In this document: positions 18,688 to 27,188 of the stretch, one piece after another
Layout of the letters: each line of letters starts with the position of its first letter
Position numbering within the stretch: the first letter of the stretch is position 1
Assembly (NCBI GenBank): GCA_963850525.1
Contig: CAWKLQ010000012.1
Location: forward strand, 62,001-126,000
Reading direction: 5' to 3'
Source of the DNA: JAEMQF01 sp963850525
GTDB taxonomy: Bacteria > Pseudomonadota > Gammaproteobacteria > Burkholderiales > Burkholderiaceae_C
Length of the DNA: 64,000 nucleotides
Notes under the pieces: generated by a model
What the model saw: the letters and a program-made list of their open reading frames with translations, nothing else
Told to the model about the DNA's origin: nothing
The model's database searches: none
Program-made: the position numbers and the translations under genes

Positions 18688-19518
18688 CTACACCAGGGGC
18701 ACGCTGAGGCGCGCAATCGCGGCTTGCGTAGTCGGGCGCACGCCGCGCCACCAGGTGAACGCTTCGGCGGCCTGTTCGACGAGCATGCCCACGCCGTCGG
18801 CCAGGCGCGCCACGCCGGCCGCTTGCGCGAGCCGCAGAAAGGGCGTCAGCCCCTTGCCGTAGACGAGTTCGTAGGCCAGCCCATCGGGCGCGAACAACTC
18901 CGCTGCAATCGGCGGCGCGTCGCCGTGCATGCTCGCCGAGGTCGCATTGATGACCAGGTCGAAGCGTGTGTCCCCGAGCCCGGCGTAGCCGCAGCCCCGC
19001 ACCGGGTGATTTCCGCCGAGCGGCTGCGCCAACGCCTGCGCCGTGGCCGCGGTGCGGTTTGCGATCACGAGTTGCGCGGGACGCGCTTCCAGCAGCGGCA
19101 GCAGCACGCCGCGCGCCGCGCCGCCCGCGCCGAGCAACAACACGCGCTTGCCCGACAGTTGCAGCCCCAGGTTGCGCTGGATGTCGTTCACCAGGCCCAC
19201 GCCGTCGAAGTTGTCGGCCACGATGCGCCCGGCTTCGAACTTCAACGCGTTCGCGGCACCCGCCTCGCGCGCGCGTTCGCTGAGGTCTTCCGCCAACTCG
19301 CAGGCGAGCAGCTTGAACGGCGCCGTCACGTTCAGGCCGCGCCCGCCCTGCTCGCGAAAGGCACGCACCGCGTCGGCAAATCCTTGCGCCGAGTCGGTGG
19401 GCCCGAGAATCGCCGAGTACGCCATGTCCTGCGCAGTGGCCAGCGCGAACATGGCGTGGATCAGGGGCGATTTGCTGTGGCTGATCGGGTTGCCGATGAC
19501 GGCGTAGCGGTCGGTCAA
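18688..19518 (-). CDS. aroE: Shikimate dehydrogenase (NADP-type, biosynthetic)
   Basis: A 276-residue enzyme that reduces 3-dehydroshikimate to shikimate. Family landmarks: the substrate motif NPISHSKSPLIH near the N-terminus, the catalytic Lys69 in NVTAPFK, the Asp of NFDGVG (about residue 105), the Rossmann loop GAGGAARGV and the NADP-specific Asn-Arg pair in VIANRTAA. A second, NAD-type paralog is encoded at 41292-42257. The stop codon is immediately followed by the small Doc antitoxin frame. The start is the ATG at 19518. Confidence 0.95.
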   Translation of the reverse strand: MTDRYAVIGNPISHSKSPLIHAMFALATAQDMAYSAILGPTDSAQGFADAVRAFREQGGRGLNVTAPFKLLACELAEDLSERAREAGAANALKFEAGRIVADNFDGVGLVNDIQRNLGLQLSGKRVLLLGAGGAARGVLLPLLEARPAQLVIANRTAATAQALAQPLGGNHPVRGCGYAGLGDTRFDLVINATSASMHGDAPPIAAELFAPDGLAYELVYGKGLTPFLRLAQAAGVARLADGVGMLVEQAAEAFTWWRGVRPTTQAAIARLSVPLV

Positions 19519-19552
19519 GAACTTCTCCGGGTGGCGCGCGCCGTGACGCGCT

Positions 19553-20515
19553 TCACTCCACCTTCGCGCCCGAGGAATTCACGACCTTCTCCCACTTTGC
19601 CGTCTCCGCAGCGATGACTTTGCCGAAGTCCTCCGGCGTTCCGCCGATCGGCTTGCCGCCGAGTTCGGCCAGGCGTTCGCGCATCTTCGGGTCGGCCAGG
19701 GCGCGGTTGATTTCGGCGTTGACTTTATCGATCACGTCGCGCGGCGTGCCCTTGGGCATGCCGATGCCGAACCACGCCGTTGCTTCGTAGCCGGGAACGG
19801 TTTCGCCGACGGTGGGCAAATGCGCCATGGCGGGTTCGCGCTGCTCGGACGTGACCGCCAGCGCGCGCAGCTTGCCGCCCTTGATGTGGTTGATCGACGA
19901 GGGCAGGTTGTCGAACAGCACGTCGACCTGGCCACCCATCAGGTCCGTCAACGCCGGCCCCGCGCCCTTGTACGGCACGTGCAGCATGTTGCAACCCGTC
20001 ATCGACTTGAAGAGTTCACCCGACAAGTGCACCGAGGTGCCGCTGCCGGATGAGGCCATGTTGATCTTGCCCGGGTTCGCTTTGCAGTAGGCGATGAACT
20101 CCTGCACCGTCTTGGCCGGGAACGACGGCGTCACCTCCATCACATTGGGCGTGCGGATCAGGCCGGCGACGGGCACGATGTCGCGGATGAAGTTGTAGTT
20201 GAGGTTTTTGTAGAGCGTCGCGTTGATGCCGTTCGCCGGGTTCACGAGCAGCATCGTGTAGCCGTCGGGCGGTGAATTGACGACGAACTCGACGCCGATG
20301 TTGTTGCCCGCGCCGGGTTTGTTTTCGACGACGAAGGACTGGCCCATCTTCTCGGTGAGCCACTGCGCGACGATGCGCGCGAGCACGTCGGTGGTGCCTG
20401 CCGGCGGGTAGGGGACGACCCACTTCACCGGCTTGGTGGGGTAATCGGCGGCGAATGCGGGCAGGGCCGCGGTCAGCGCGGCGAGCAGTGCGGCGATGGG
20501 GGCAAGTCGAATCAC
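19553..20515 (-). CDS. Bug-family tripartite tricarboxylate transporter substrate-binding protein
   Basis: A 320-residue second Bug protein with signal peptide cleavage after PAFA (residue 22). It has the family elements DYPTKPVKWVVPYPPAG, KPGAGNNIG, the PDGYT motif and VPYKGAGPALTDLMGGQVD. It lies 34 nt upstream of aroE on the same strand; this pairing is probably incidental. The ligand is unknown, but Bug proteins usually bind small carboxylated molecules. It is divergent from the ABC binding-protein gene starting at about 20615. Confidence 0.92.
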   Translation of the reverse strand: MIRLAPIAALLAALTAALPAFAADYPTKPVKWVVPYPPAGTTDVLARIVAQWLTEKMGQSFVVENKPGAGNNIGVEFVVNSPPDGYTMLLVNPANGINATLYKNLNYNFIRDIVPVAGLIRTPNVMEVTPSFPAKTVQEFIAYCKANPGKINMASSGSGTSVHLSGELFKSMTGCNMLHVPYKGAGPALTDLMGGQVDVLFDNLPSSINHIKGGKLRALAVTSEQREPAMAHLPTVGETVPGYEATAWFGIGMPKGTPRDVIDKVNAEINRALADPKMRERLAELGGKPIGGTPEDFGKVIAAETAKWEKVVNSSGAKVE

Positions 20516-20614
20516 GGGGTCTCCTCGGATGGATCATGTGCCGCCTGCCGATTCTTCGGGCGACGTGCGGCGATGATAGCCACGTGGGTGAATCGGGCGG
20601 AACCACGCCGAACG

Positions 20615-21661
20615 ATGAAACGCTTGCTCGGCATGGCCGTTGCGCGCATCATGGCCACTGTGAAGGAACTGAAGCCCCGCCGCAACTTGATCAGGCAGCT
20701 CGCGATTGGCCTTGGCCTCGGCCCGCTCGCCGTGGCGGCTGTGCGCGGCGCACAGCCGCCCAGAAAGACCTACAGAATCGGTTTTCTGCGCGGAACCTCA
20801 CCCCGGCCTCGCGAGTTCGAAGAGTTCCGTCAAGGGCTACGCGAGTTCGGCTATGTGGAAGGCGAGAACGTCGTCATCGAGCAACGCTATGCACACGGGG
20901 CGCTCGATCGGCTGTCCAGCCTCACCGCCGAGCTGGTTCGGCTCGAGGTTGATGTCATCGTCACGGGCGGGACGCATGACGCCAAGGTCGCCAAGGCTGC
21001 AACGACGGCGATCCCTGTCGTCTTCACGCTGGCCGGCGACCCGGTGGGCAGCGGACTCGTCGTGAGCCTGGCCCGGCCCGGCGGAAATGTCACAGGGCTA
21101 TCCAACCTGCAGGCCGAACTCGGCGGGAAGCAGCTGCAGTTGCTCAAGGAGGTGGTGCCCCGCGCCTCGCGCATCGCGGTCCTGTACAACCCCGCGAATC
21201 CGACCAACGCAGTGCATCTGGAGAGCGTGCGCGCCGCGGCCCGATCCTTGTCGGTGCAACTCCAGGTCATCGAGGTGCGCACCACGAATGAGTTGGCACG
21301 CGCGTTCTCATCAATGGTTCGCGGGCACGCTGGCGCCCTGCTCACGCTGGCTGATCCGGTGTTCGGCACGGACCCTCAGCGGCTTGCGAGGCTCGCGGTC
21401 GAGAACCGGCTGCCGGCGATGTTTTTCGAGAAAGCGTTCGTCGACGCTGGCGGCCTGATGTCGTTCGGGCCGAACATCTTCGACCAGTTTCGGCGCGCCG
21501 CCGCCTACGTGGACAAGATCTTGAAGGGAGCGAAGCCGGCGGACATCCCGGTCGAGCAGCCGATGCGATTCCAATTGGCGATCAACATGGCGACCGCAAA
21601 AGCCCATGGCATCGCCTTCCCGACGAGCATCCTCATCCAGGCCACCGAGGTCGTCCCATAA
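20615..21661 (+). CDS. ABC transporter substrate-binding protein (ABC_sub_bind / TrpX-like family)
   Basis: A protein of about 348 residues of the ABC_sub_bind family. It contains the typical FRQGLREFGYVEGENVVIE segment, then VTGGTHDAKVAKAATTAIPVVF, ARPGGNVTGLSNL and RIAVLYNPANPTN. A hydrophobic stretch (LAIGLGLGPLAVAA) before RGAQPPRKTYRIGF acts as signal sequence. Several in-frame starts exist (20573, 20615, 20651); ATG 20615 is a compromise. No permease or ATPase gene is adjacent, so this is an orphan binding protein, as is common in Burkholderiales and Rhizobiales. Confidence 0.85.
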   Translation: MKRLLGMAVARIMATVKELKPRRNLIRQLAIGLGLGPLAVAAVRGAQPPRKTYRIGFLRGTSPRPREFEEFRQGLREFGYVEGENVVIEQRYAHGALDRLSSLTAELVRLEVDVIVTGGTHDAKVAKAATTAIPVVFTLAGDPVGSGLVVSLARPGGNVTGLSNLQAELGGKQLQLLKEVVPRASRIAVLYNPANPTNAVHLESVRAAARSLSVQLQVIEVRTTNELARAFSSMVRGHAGALLTLADPVFGTDPQRLARLAVENRLPAMFFEKAFVDAGGLMSFGPNIFDQFRRAAAYVDKILKGAKPADIPVEQPMRFQLAINMATAKAHGIAFPTSILIQATEVVP

Positions 21662-21692
21662 CGTCCCAGGCTCCTGGGACGCTCGACAGGCG

Positions 21693-23222
21693 TCAATGAA
21701 TTCGATGGCGCTCGCGCAAGAGTTGCGTCGCACGCGCCAGCGCGGCGAGTTTGGCCTGCGCCGTCGCGTCGGAGTTCACCGGGTTGTCGGCAAACGTCGC
21801 GAAGCCGCAGTCGGGCGTGAGCAGCACACGCTCGGCGCCGAACAAACCGATCGCCTGTTCGACGTGCGCGACGATGCTCTCCACCGATTCCACGTGGGCG
21901 TGTTTCTGGTTGCACGCGCCCACGCCGATGCGAAAGTGATCGGGCAATGACTTCAGCACCTGCATTTCGCCGGAACGCGGCGTGCACAGCTCGAGCAGCA
22001 GCGTTCCCACGCGCATCTGCGCGAGTGTGCTTGCGAGCGGCCGGTAGTCGCCGGCGAGCGCCTTGCTCTCGTCGGCGGTCCAGTTGCCGCGGCACATGTG
22101 CAGCGCCAGGCGGTCCAGCGGAAAGCCTTCCGTGACGGCGTTGACGAGGTCGCGCGCAAACGCCAGCTCGACCGGGCTGTCGCTCTTCGCGGAGAGCGCA
22201 CCGCACATGAAGCTGCGCTGCGTCGCCGGCCCGCTGAAGACAACCTCCGACAGCACCGGCTCGTCGAGCTGAACCAGCGCCGCTCCGGCGGCGAGCAGGC
22301 AGGCGATTTCTTCGCGCAGCACGCGCACGATGTCGCGCGCCAGGTCTTCGCGGTTCGCGTAGGCGCGATCCGAAATGCACTCCATCCACATGGTTCGCGT
22401 CAGCAGGTAGGGGCCGGGCAGCGCCACCTTGACGGGCAGCTCGGTCAAGGTGCGAGCGAACTCGACTTCGTGAACGGCGATGCCCTTGCTGCGCCCGAGC
22501 GGCCCGAACACGGCGGGGTGCCGCACGTCACCTGCCGGCACGTCGAGCGCGCGCAATTCGCGCTCGAACTCTTCCGGGTCGTCCACCAGCGGCAGCAGGT
22601 CGGTGAGCGGAATCAACTGGCAGTTGTCCAGGCGCGAAGCAACGAAACTCGAATAGCTGTCGCGGCGCTGTTCGCCGTCGCTCACGACGTCGACGCCGGC
22701 GTTGACTTGGGCGGCGACGGCCAGGCGCACCGCGTCGTCGGCAGTGCGCTGAAACTCGGCCTCGGCAAGCCGGCCTTCCATGTGCTCGTGCACGGCTTGC
22801 AGCATCCAGCGCGGGCGCGGCCAGCTGCCGATGCCCATCACCGACAGCGGCTTGATGGCGGGTGCCGGGGCGGGCGCGGGCCACACCGCGAGCGGCTTCA
22901 CGTCGATCAGCGTCACGCCGCCGCTGCTTGCACGTGGCGCTGCCGCCCCAGCCTTGCGCTCGGCGAGCTGACCCTTGGCGACGAGAAAACTGCGCTGTTT
23001 ACCTTCTTTCGTGAACGACACCAATTCATTGCTGGTCATGCGGCACCACGCGGGCAAGTCTTCGTCGACGGAGATTTCGGTGGAGCGGATTTCCAGCAAT
23101 CCGCCGCGCGGCATCGGGTCGATGTGTTTGCGAATCAGCAGCAGCAGGCCGTTGCCGCAATCGAGGTCGCCGCCGTCGAAACTCACGTCGGCAGGCTGAG
23201 GGTGATGTGCGCTGGGGGTCAT
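21693..23222 (-). CDS. TusA-like domain fused to MetE-type methyltransferase domain
   Basis: A 509-residue two-domain protein. Residues 1-88 form a TusA/SirA-like sulfur-carrier domain: the active-site Cys22 is kept but the CPxP motif reads DCGN, and Cys60 in DLPAWCRMT aligns with the second cysteine of E. coli TusA. A Pro/Ala linker (about 92-125) leads to a core MetE-like TIM barrel. There the zinc ligands are visible as HMC (HxC), the Glu of LLLELCTP and the Cys of TPDCGF. This predicts a zinc-thiolate methyltransferase or related C-S enzyme. The MetE N-terminal folate-binding duplicate is absent, as in core-MetE proteins. It is the last gene of a - strand cluster with a PhnCDE-like importer 18 nt upstream, so substrate import and sulfur chemistry are probably linked. 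Confidence 0.88.
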   Translation of the reverse strand: MTPSAHHPQPADVSFDGGDLDCGNGLLLLIRKHIDPMPRGGLLEIRSTEISVDEDLPAWCRMTSNELVSFTKEGKQRSFLVAKGQLAERKAGAAAPRASSGGVTLIDVKPLAVWPAPAPAPAIKPLSVMGIGSWPRPRWMLQAVHEHMEGRLAEAEFQRTADDAVRLAVAAQVNAGVDVVSDGEQRRDSYSSFVASRLDNCQLIPLTDLLPLVDDPEEFERELRALDVPAGDVRHPAVFGPLGRSKGIAVHEVEFARTLTELPVKVALPGPYLLTRTMWMECISDRAYANREDLARDIVRVLREEIACLLAAGAALVQLDEPVLSEVVFSGPATQRSFMCGALSAKSDSPVELAFARDLVNAVTEGFPLDRLALHMCRGNWTADESKALAGDYRPLASTLAQMRVGTLLLELCTPRSGEMQVLKSLPDHFRIGVGACNQKHAHVESVESIVAHVEQAIGLFGAERVLLTPDCGFATFADNPVNSDATAQAKLAALARATQLLRERHRIH

Positions 23223-23240
23223 GGGTGTTCTCCGGGTCGG

Positions 23241-24035
23241 TCAAGCCGCGGCCCAGCGTGCGGCCGCAGGCGGTTGAGATTTGTCGTCTGCAGGTGAGTT
23301 GCCGTAAACATTGAGCAGCGAAGTTTCGGCGAAGTCGGCCGCGGCGACGTCCATCACGATTCGCCCTGCACTCAGACCGACGACACGGTCGGCAAACTGC
23401 TTGGCGAACTGCGGCTGGTGCAGGCTGCAGATCACGCCGACGCCGCCGCGCTCGGCGTGGCAGATCGCGCGCAGCAATTCGAGGATGCCTGCGCCGATGC
23501 GCGGGTCCAGGCTCGCCACCGGCTCGTCGGCGAGGATCAGATCCGGCTGCTGGGCGAGCGCACGCGCGATCGCGACACGTTGTTGCTGCCCGCCCGACAA
23601 GGTGTCGGCGCGCTGCCAGGCCTGCTCGAGCAGGCCCACGCGGTCCAGGCATTCGAGCGCGAGCAGCGTGTCGGCGCGCTCGAAGCGGCGCAGCCAGCCG
23701 CGCCACGCGGCCACGTGGCCCAGCCGCCCGGCGAGCACGTTCTCCAGCGCCGTCAGGCGGCTCACGAGGTTGAATTGCTGAAAGATGACGGCAATCGTGC
23801 GCCGCTGCCGGCCCTGCAGCGTGGCGACGTCAACGCCGCGTAAATGCGCTGAGCCCGAGTCCAGCGCGGTCAACCCGGCGAGGCAACGAAATAGCGTTGT
23901 CTTGCCGGCGCCGCTGGGGCCCAGCAGCGCCAGAAACTCGCCGCGGCGCACGCTGAAACTCACGTCGGCAATCGCGGCGCGCCCGGCGAACGACTTGCTC
24001 GCGCTGCGCACGTCGAAGAGCTTGTCCTGCGTCAT
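23241..24035 (-). CDS. PhnC-like ABC transporter ATP-binding protein
   Basis: A 264-residue ABC ATPase. Walker A is GPSGAGKT (residues 39-46), the signature is LSGGQQQRVAIARA (146-159), and Walker B is LILADEPVASLD (about 166-177). The sequence is closest to the phosphonate/phosphite PhnC group. With the permease and binding protein encoded upstream (12-nt and 3-nt gaps) it forms a complete importer. The MetE-like fusion, DsrE and TusA neighbours argue against a plain phosphonate importer; an organosulfur or other methylated solute is an alternative. Confidence 0.93.
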   Translation of the reverse strand: MTQDKLFDVRSASKSFAGRAAIADVSFSVRRGEFLALLGPSGAGKTTLFRCLAGLTALDSGSAHLRGVDVATLQGRQRRTIAVIFQQFNLVSRLTALENVLAGRLGHVAAWRGWLRRFERADTLLALECLDRVGLLEQAWQRADTLSGGQQQRVAIARALAQQPDLILADEPVASLDPRIGAGILELLRAICHAERGGVGVICSLHQPQFAKQFADRVVGLSAGRIVMDVAAADFAETSLLNVYGNSPADDKSQPPAAARWAAA

Positions 24036-24047
24036 GGCGTCATCGCG

Positions 24048-24869
24048 TCACACCAGGCGCTTGCGCAGCCAGCTGCTGAACTGGTCGAGCGCGGTGACGA
24101 CGATCAGGATCACGGCGATGATCGTGAACAGGCGCGAAAAATCGAGCAAGTCCATGCTGTTCTTCAATTCCTGGCCGATGCCGCCCGCGCCGACGACGCC
24201 GAGCACGGTGGAGGCGCGCACGTTGAACTCCCACCAGAAGAGTGCAGTGGACAACAGCACGGGCAGCACGTCGGGCAGCAGGCCGTAGACGAGCGCCGTG
24301 TAGCGGCCGGCGCCGGTGGTGCGCACCGCGTCGAGCGGGCCCATCTGGGCGTTTTCGATCTGATCGGCAAACAGTTTCGCGGCGCTGCCCCAGGTGTGCA
24401 GCGCGATGCCGAGCACGCCGGCGAAGGGGCCGAGGCCCACGGCGGCGACGAACAGCAGCGCAAAGACGAACGAATCGACGCCGCGCAAGGCGTTGAGAAA
24501 CCAGCGCGCCGGGTAGTACAGACGGGGGAAGGGAGTGATGTTGCGGCTCGCGAGCACCGCCATCGGCACGGCGAGCAGCGTCGCCAGCGTCGTGCCGATC
24601 GCCGCCATCGCCACCGTTTCGGCGGTGCGCAGCAGGAACAGCGGCAACTCGTCGAGCTTGGGGGGCCAGGCCTGCGACAGCCAGAACCACAGCTTGGGCA
24701 GGCCGCTCGCCAGCTTCACCGGGTCAACTTGCGCGAGCCACCACGACACCGCATAGAACGCGAGCACGAGCAGCAGCAGCGCGGCGGCCTTGTAGGGGCC
24801 GCGCGCGTGGCTGCGAAGTCTCGCCTCCAGGGCCAAGTGCGCGCTGGAGGTGCCGCCCACGGCGCTCAT
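24048..24869 (-). CDS. PhnE-like ABC transporter permease
   Basis: A 273-residue integral membrane protein with about six hydrophobic segments: AALLLLVLAFYAVSWWL near the N-terminus, AIGTTLATLLAVPMAVLA, FVFALLFVAAVGLGPFAGVLG, and near the C-terminus FTIIAVILIVVTAL. The EAA-type cytoplasmic coupling loop is in the ENAQMGPLDAVRTTGAGRY region. It lies between the binding-protein gene (3-nt gap) and the ATPase gene (12-nt gap), so the three are co-transcribed and co-translated. Confidence 0.92.
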   Translation of the reverse strand: MSAVGGTSSAHLALEARLRSHARGPYKAAALLLLVLAFYAVSWWLAQVDPVKLASGLPKLWFWLSQAWPPKLDELPLFLLRTAETVAMAAIGTTLATLLAVPMAVLASRNITPFPRLYYPARWFLNALRGVDSFVFALLFVAAVGLGPFAGVLGIALHTWGSAAKLFADQIENAQMGPLDAVRTTGAGRYTALVYGLLPDVLPVLLSTALFWWEFNVRASTVLGVVGAGGIGQELKNSMDLLDFSRLFTIIAVILIVVTALDQFSSWLRKRLV

Positions 24870-24872
24870 CGT

Positions 24873-25757
24873 TCAGGTCTTGGGCTTGATCTTGCCCACC
24901 GCGATTCCCGCGTTTTCGATCGACGCATACGAGGCGTGTGTCGCCGCGACAAAGCCGGTGTAGCGATTGGGCAGCAGTGTCTTCGCCTGCTCGACGCTGA
25001 TCGACGTGAGGATTTTCTGCACCTTGTCGCTGAACTCCTTGGGCGTGCCCTTGGGCACGGCGATCGCGTCGTTCGGCAGCGGCGCCGAGGTCCACAGGAT
25101 TTTCGTGCTGTCTTCCTTGATCTTGCCGCTGGCGATCATGGCGTTGCGATTCCGATCGAAATCGGTCGCCATGTCGGCGTGGCCCGCCTGCACCGCGATC
25201 TCGTTGGCTGCGTGGGTTGCCCCCTCGTTGTACTTCCAGAACGTCTTCGGGTCGATTTTCCAGACCTCCTTGGCATACCAGGTCGGAATCAACCAGCCCG
25301 ACGTGGAGCCGACATCGGCAAACGAGATCGACATGCCCTTGGTGTCGTCCGGGAACTTCGCGACTTTCAGGTCAGGCTTGCCGACGATGATCGCGTAGTA
25401 AATCGGCTTGTCGTCGTACTTCACCGTCGCCAACGCGGTGCAGCCGGTGCTGCTGGCAGCGAGCACGTAACCCCAGGGGCCCATCCACGCCAGGTCGAGT
25501 TGGCCTGAGCCCATGGCGACGGCCATGCCCGCCCAGTCGGTGGTGGCGACGAGGTCGAAATCCGCGCCGAGCTGTTCCGCCAGGTGCGCGAACAGCGGCA
25601 TGTAGGCCTTCTTCGTGTCTTCCGGGTTCGGCAACAAGGGCCCGACGCCGAAGCGGAGTTTGCGTTTGGTTTGCGCAAAAGAAACTGCGGGAGCCAGCGC
25701 GAATGCGCCGGCCACACCGGCTCCTGCGGCAAGCAGCCGCCTGCGAGTGGAACTCAT
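24873..25757 (-). CDS. PhnD-like phosphate/phosphonate-type ABC substrate-binding protein
   Basis: A 294-residue periplasmic binding protein with an N-terminal Arg-rich signal (MSSTRRRLLAAGAG, twin-arginine-like RRR) cleaved near SFAQ. The mature part starts TKRKLRFGVGPLLPNPEDTKKAYMPLF, typical of PhnD-like proteins, with the WMGPWGYV ligand loop and the STSGWLIP motif. The ligand pocket cannot be assigned by eye. It is the first gene of the importer, 13 nt downstream of a DsrE-family gene, tying transport to sulfur relay. Confidence 0.9.
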   Translation of the reverse strand: MSSTRRRLLAAGAGVAGAFALAPAVSFAQTKRKLRFGVGPLLPNPEDTKKAYMPLFAHLAEQLGADFDLVATTDWAGMAVAMGSGQLDLAWMGPWGYVLAASSTGCTALATVKYDDKPIYYAIIVGKPDLKVAKFPDDTKGMSISFADVGSTSGWLIPTWYAKEVWKIDPKTFWKYNEGATHAANEIAVQAGHADMATDFDRNRNAMIASGKIKEDSTKILWTSAPLPNDAIAVPKGTPKEFSDKVQKILTSISVEQAKTLLPNRYTGFVAATHASYASIENAGIAVGKIKPKT

Positions 25758-25770
25758 GATGCCTCCTGCT

Positions 25771-26136
25771 TCAGTAGCTGATGCTCGGGCAGGCGCCGTC
25801 GCTCATGAACTCGACGAGCTTGGCGCCGCCCACGACGGCCGCACCGTCGACAAGGTTGTTCTCGTCGAGCTTGCGCTTCTTGAAGCACGGCGAGCAGACG
25901 AACATGCGCCCCCCCGCCTTGGCGAAGTTGGCCATCAATTCCTTGAGCGGCGCGAAGCCCTCTTCGTGGATCGAATCGGCAACGCCTTTTTGCGACAGGC
26001 GCGTCGCCTCGATCGAGAGGAAGACGACGGTCTCCTTGTCCGACGCGACCGCGGCGTTGGCCACGACGAACGCGACGGTCGCCTTGTCGGCGTTGTCCAG
26101 GCCATGGGTCAGACTGACGACGTATTTACCGGGCAT
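25771..26136 (-). CDS. DsrE-family protein with CSPC motif
   Basis: A 121-residue DsrE/DsrF-like protein with a flavodoxin-like fold (KYVVSLTHGLDNADKATVAF start) and two close cysteines, Cys81 and Cys84, in FVCSPCFKKR. DsrE proteins accept and pass persulfide sulfur, often to or from TusA-like carriers. I chose ATG 26136 because AGGAG lies 7 nt upstream; an extension to 26187 is unlikely. It sits between the PhnD-like gene and a TusA-like gene, in the same direction. Confidence 0.88.
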   Translation of the reverse strand: MPGKYVVSLTHGLDNADKATVAFVVANAAVASDKETVVFLSIEATRLSQKGVADSIHEEGFAPLKELMANFAKAGGRMFVCSPCFKKRKLDENNLVDGAAVVGGAKLVEFMSDGACPSISY

Positions 26137-26202
26137 GCTTTTCTCCTCTATCGGTGGTTGCAGAAAACGGGCGCGGCTTGCGCCCACGAAAATTGGGCGG
26201 CG

Positions 26203-26430
26203 TCAACCCTTGGCGCGAATCCAGTACGCCTTGGATGAGAGATCGCTTGCGAGCAGCGCATTGCCTGTCATCGAGCACCATGCGGGCAGGTCAGACGGCG
26301 CGCCGGCGTCGAGTGCGATCACCTTGAACACCTGGCCGGGCGCCTGGCGCACACGCTGGCGCAGCTCGAGCACCAGATCGCCGCAGCTCAGCTCGCCGGC
26401 GTTCCATTCGATGTCGTATGCCAAGCTCAT
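26203..26430 (-). CDS. Small TusA-like sulfur carrier
   Basis: A 75-residue TusA-like protein from ATG 26430. Like the fused domain at 21693-23222 it has a modified active site, SCGDLVLELRQRV (Cys-Gly instead of Cys-Pro), and the second cysteine motif DLPAWCSMTGNAL. The C-terminus KAYWIRAKG matches the last strand of TusA. It probably exchanges persulfide with the DsrE protein encoded 66 nt downstream. The frame extends upstream of 26430 without family similarity. Confidence 0.82.
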   Translation of the reverse strand: MSLAYDIEWNAGELSCGDLVLELRQRVRQAPGQVFKVIALDAGAPSDLPAWCSMTGNALLASDLSSKAYWIRAKG

Positions 26431-26754
26431 GCGGCGAGCGCGAACGCTGCGCCCAGCGCGCCATGCGGGCGCGGGTGCGAAGAGTCGCTGAGCTTGAGTG
26501 GGGAGGCCGCAGGCGAGAAACGCGGCGGCCGGAAGGGCGGGGGGGTGTGCAGAGGGCGTTGCGGCAGCGCACGCATTGACGCACCGGCCCAGCACGATAT
26601 CGACGTGTAGAAGTGTTTGAAGCGATCGAAGAGCTTGATTCGCAGACGCGCCCGCAGCCTTTGCTGTGCCCGAACTTCAAGCACTTGCACGGAGAGGGAG
26701 AGCGTCGACATGCGATTCAGTTTACGACGGAAACCGCGAATCTTCTGTCACACA
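26431..26754. other. Intergenic stretch between DsrE-like and TusA-like genes
   Basis: No gene that I can support. A 94-codon frame on the - strand (26427-26711) overlaps the TusA-like ATG by an ATGA, but its translation is low-complexity (Pro, Ser, Arg) and resembles no family. The promoter of the TusA/DsrE/importer cluster may lie here; no clear -35/-10 pair was seen. Confidence 0.4.
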
Positions 26755-27135
26755 TCAGAAGTTGAGGAAACGCGCCCCCTCGGAAAACCCTGAGCCGAGC
26801 AGGGACGCGGCGCCACGCACGCCGCACACCGCGTCGATCAACTGATCGGCACGCATCGACTGTTCCGCCAGCGCCACCGGGCACGCAAAAATCTCGACAC
26901 CATGGTCGCGCGCCTGCTGCGCCTGAGCGGCGAGCACAGCGCTGACGCGTTCGCGCTCGAACAGCGCAAGCGCCACGCCGCTGACGATGTGCAATTGCGT
27001 CGCCACGTCCATTGCCGCCGCCGTGGCGGCGTAGCGCAGCGCGAGCGAGGCGGCGCCAGACGCCTCGGGCGACGCGTTGCTGAGCACGATCACGAGGCAC
27101 GAGGTCGGCAGCGGGGCTGTGTCGGGCTGAGTCAT
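26755..27135 (-). CDS. Second DsrE-family protein
   Basis: A 126-residue protein of the DsrE superfamily. It has the opening CLVIVLSNASPEASGAASLALRYA and the helix-strand pattern with VEIFACPVALAEQSM, where Cys85 is at the position of the conserved DsrE cysteine; it ends in LLGSGFSEG. ATG 27135 is the first methionine of the family-like region. It lies 53 nt downstream of cydB and 324 nt upstream of the TusA-like gene, all on the same strand. It is probably part of the sulfur-relay cluster. Confidence 0.78.
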   Translation of the reverse strand: MTQPDTAPLPTSCLVIVLSNASPEASGAASLALRYAATAAAMDVATQLHIVSGVALALFERERVSAVLAAQAQQARDHGVEIFACPVALAEQSMRADQLIDAVCGVRGAASLLGSGFSEGARFLNF

Positions 27136-27188
27136 GAACCGGGTGCGAGTTGGGCTGCACTGTAGCGCGGCATCACGCGTTGGCGTCC

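Noticed and set aside
18569..18751. Longer N-terminus for the Doc toxin
   Set aside because: The extra 61 residues overlap the antitoxin frame and aroE and do not resemble Doc; the GTG at 18568 fits the family.
26427..26711. A 94-codon - strand frame overlapping the TusA-like start by ATGA
   Set aside because: The overlap is suggestive, but the translation is low-complexity with no RBS or family likeness.
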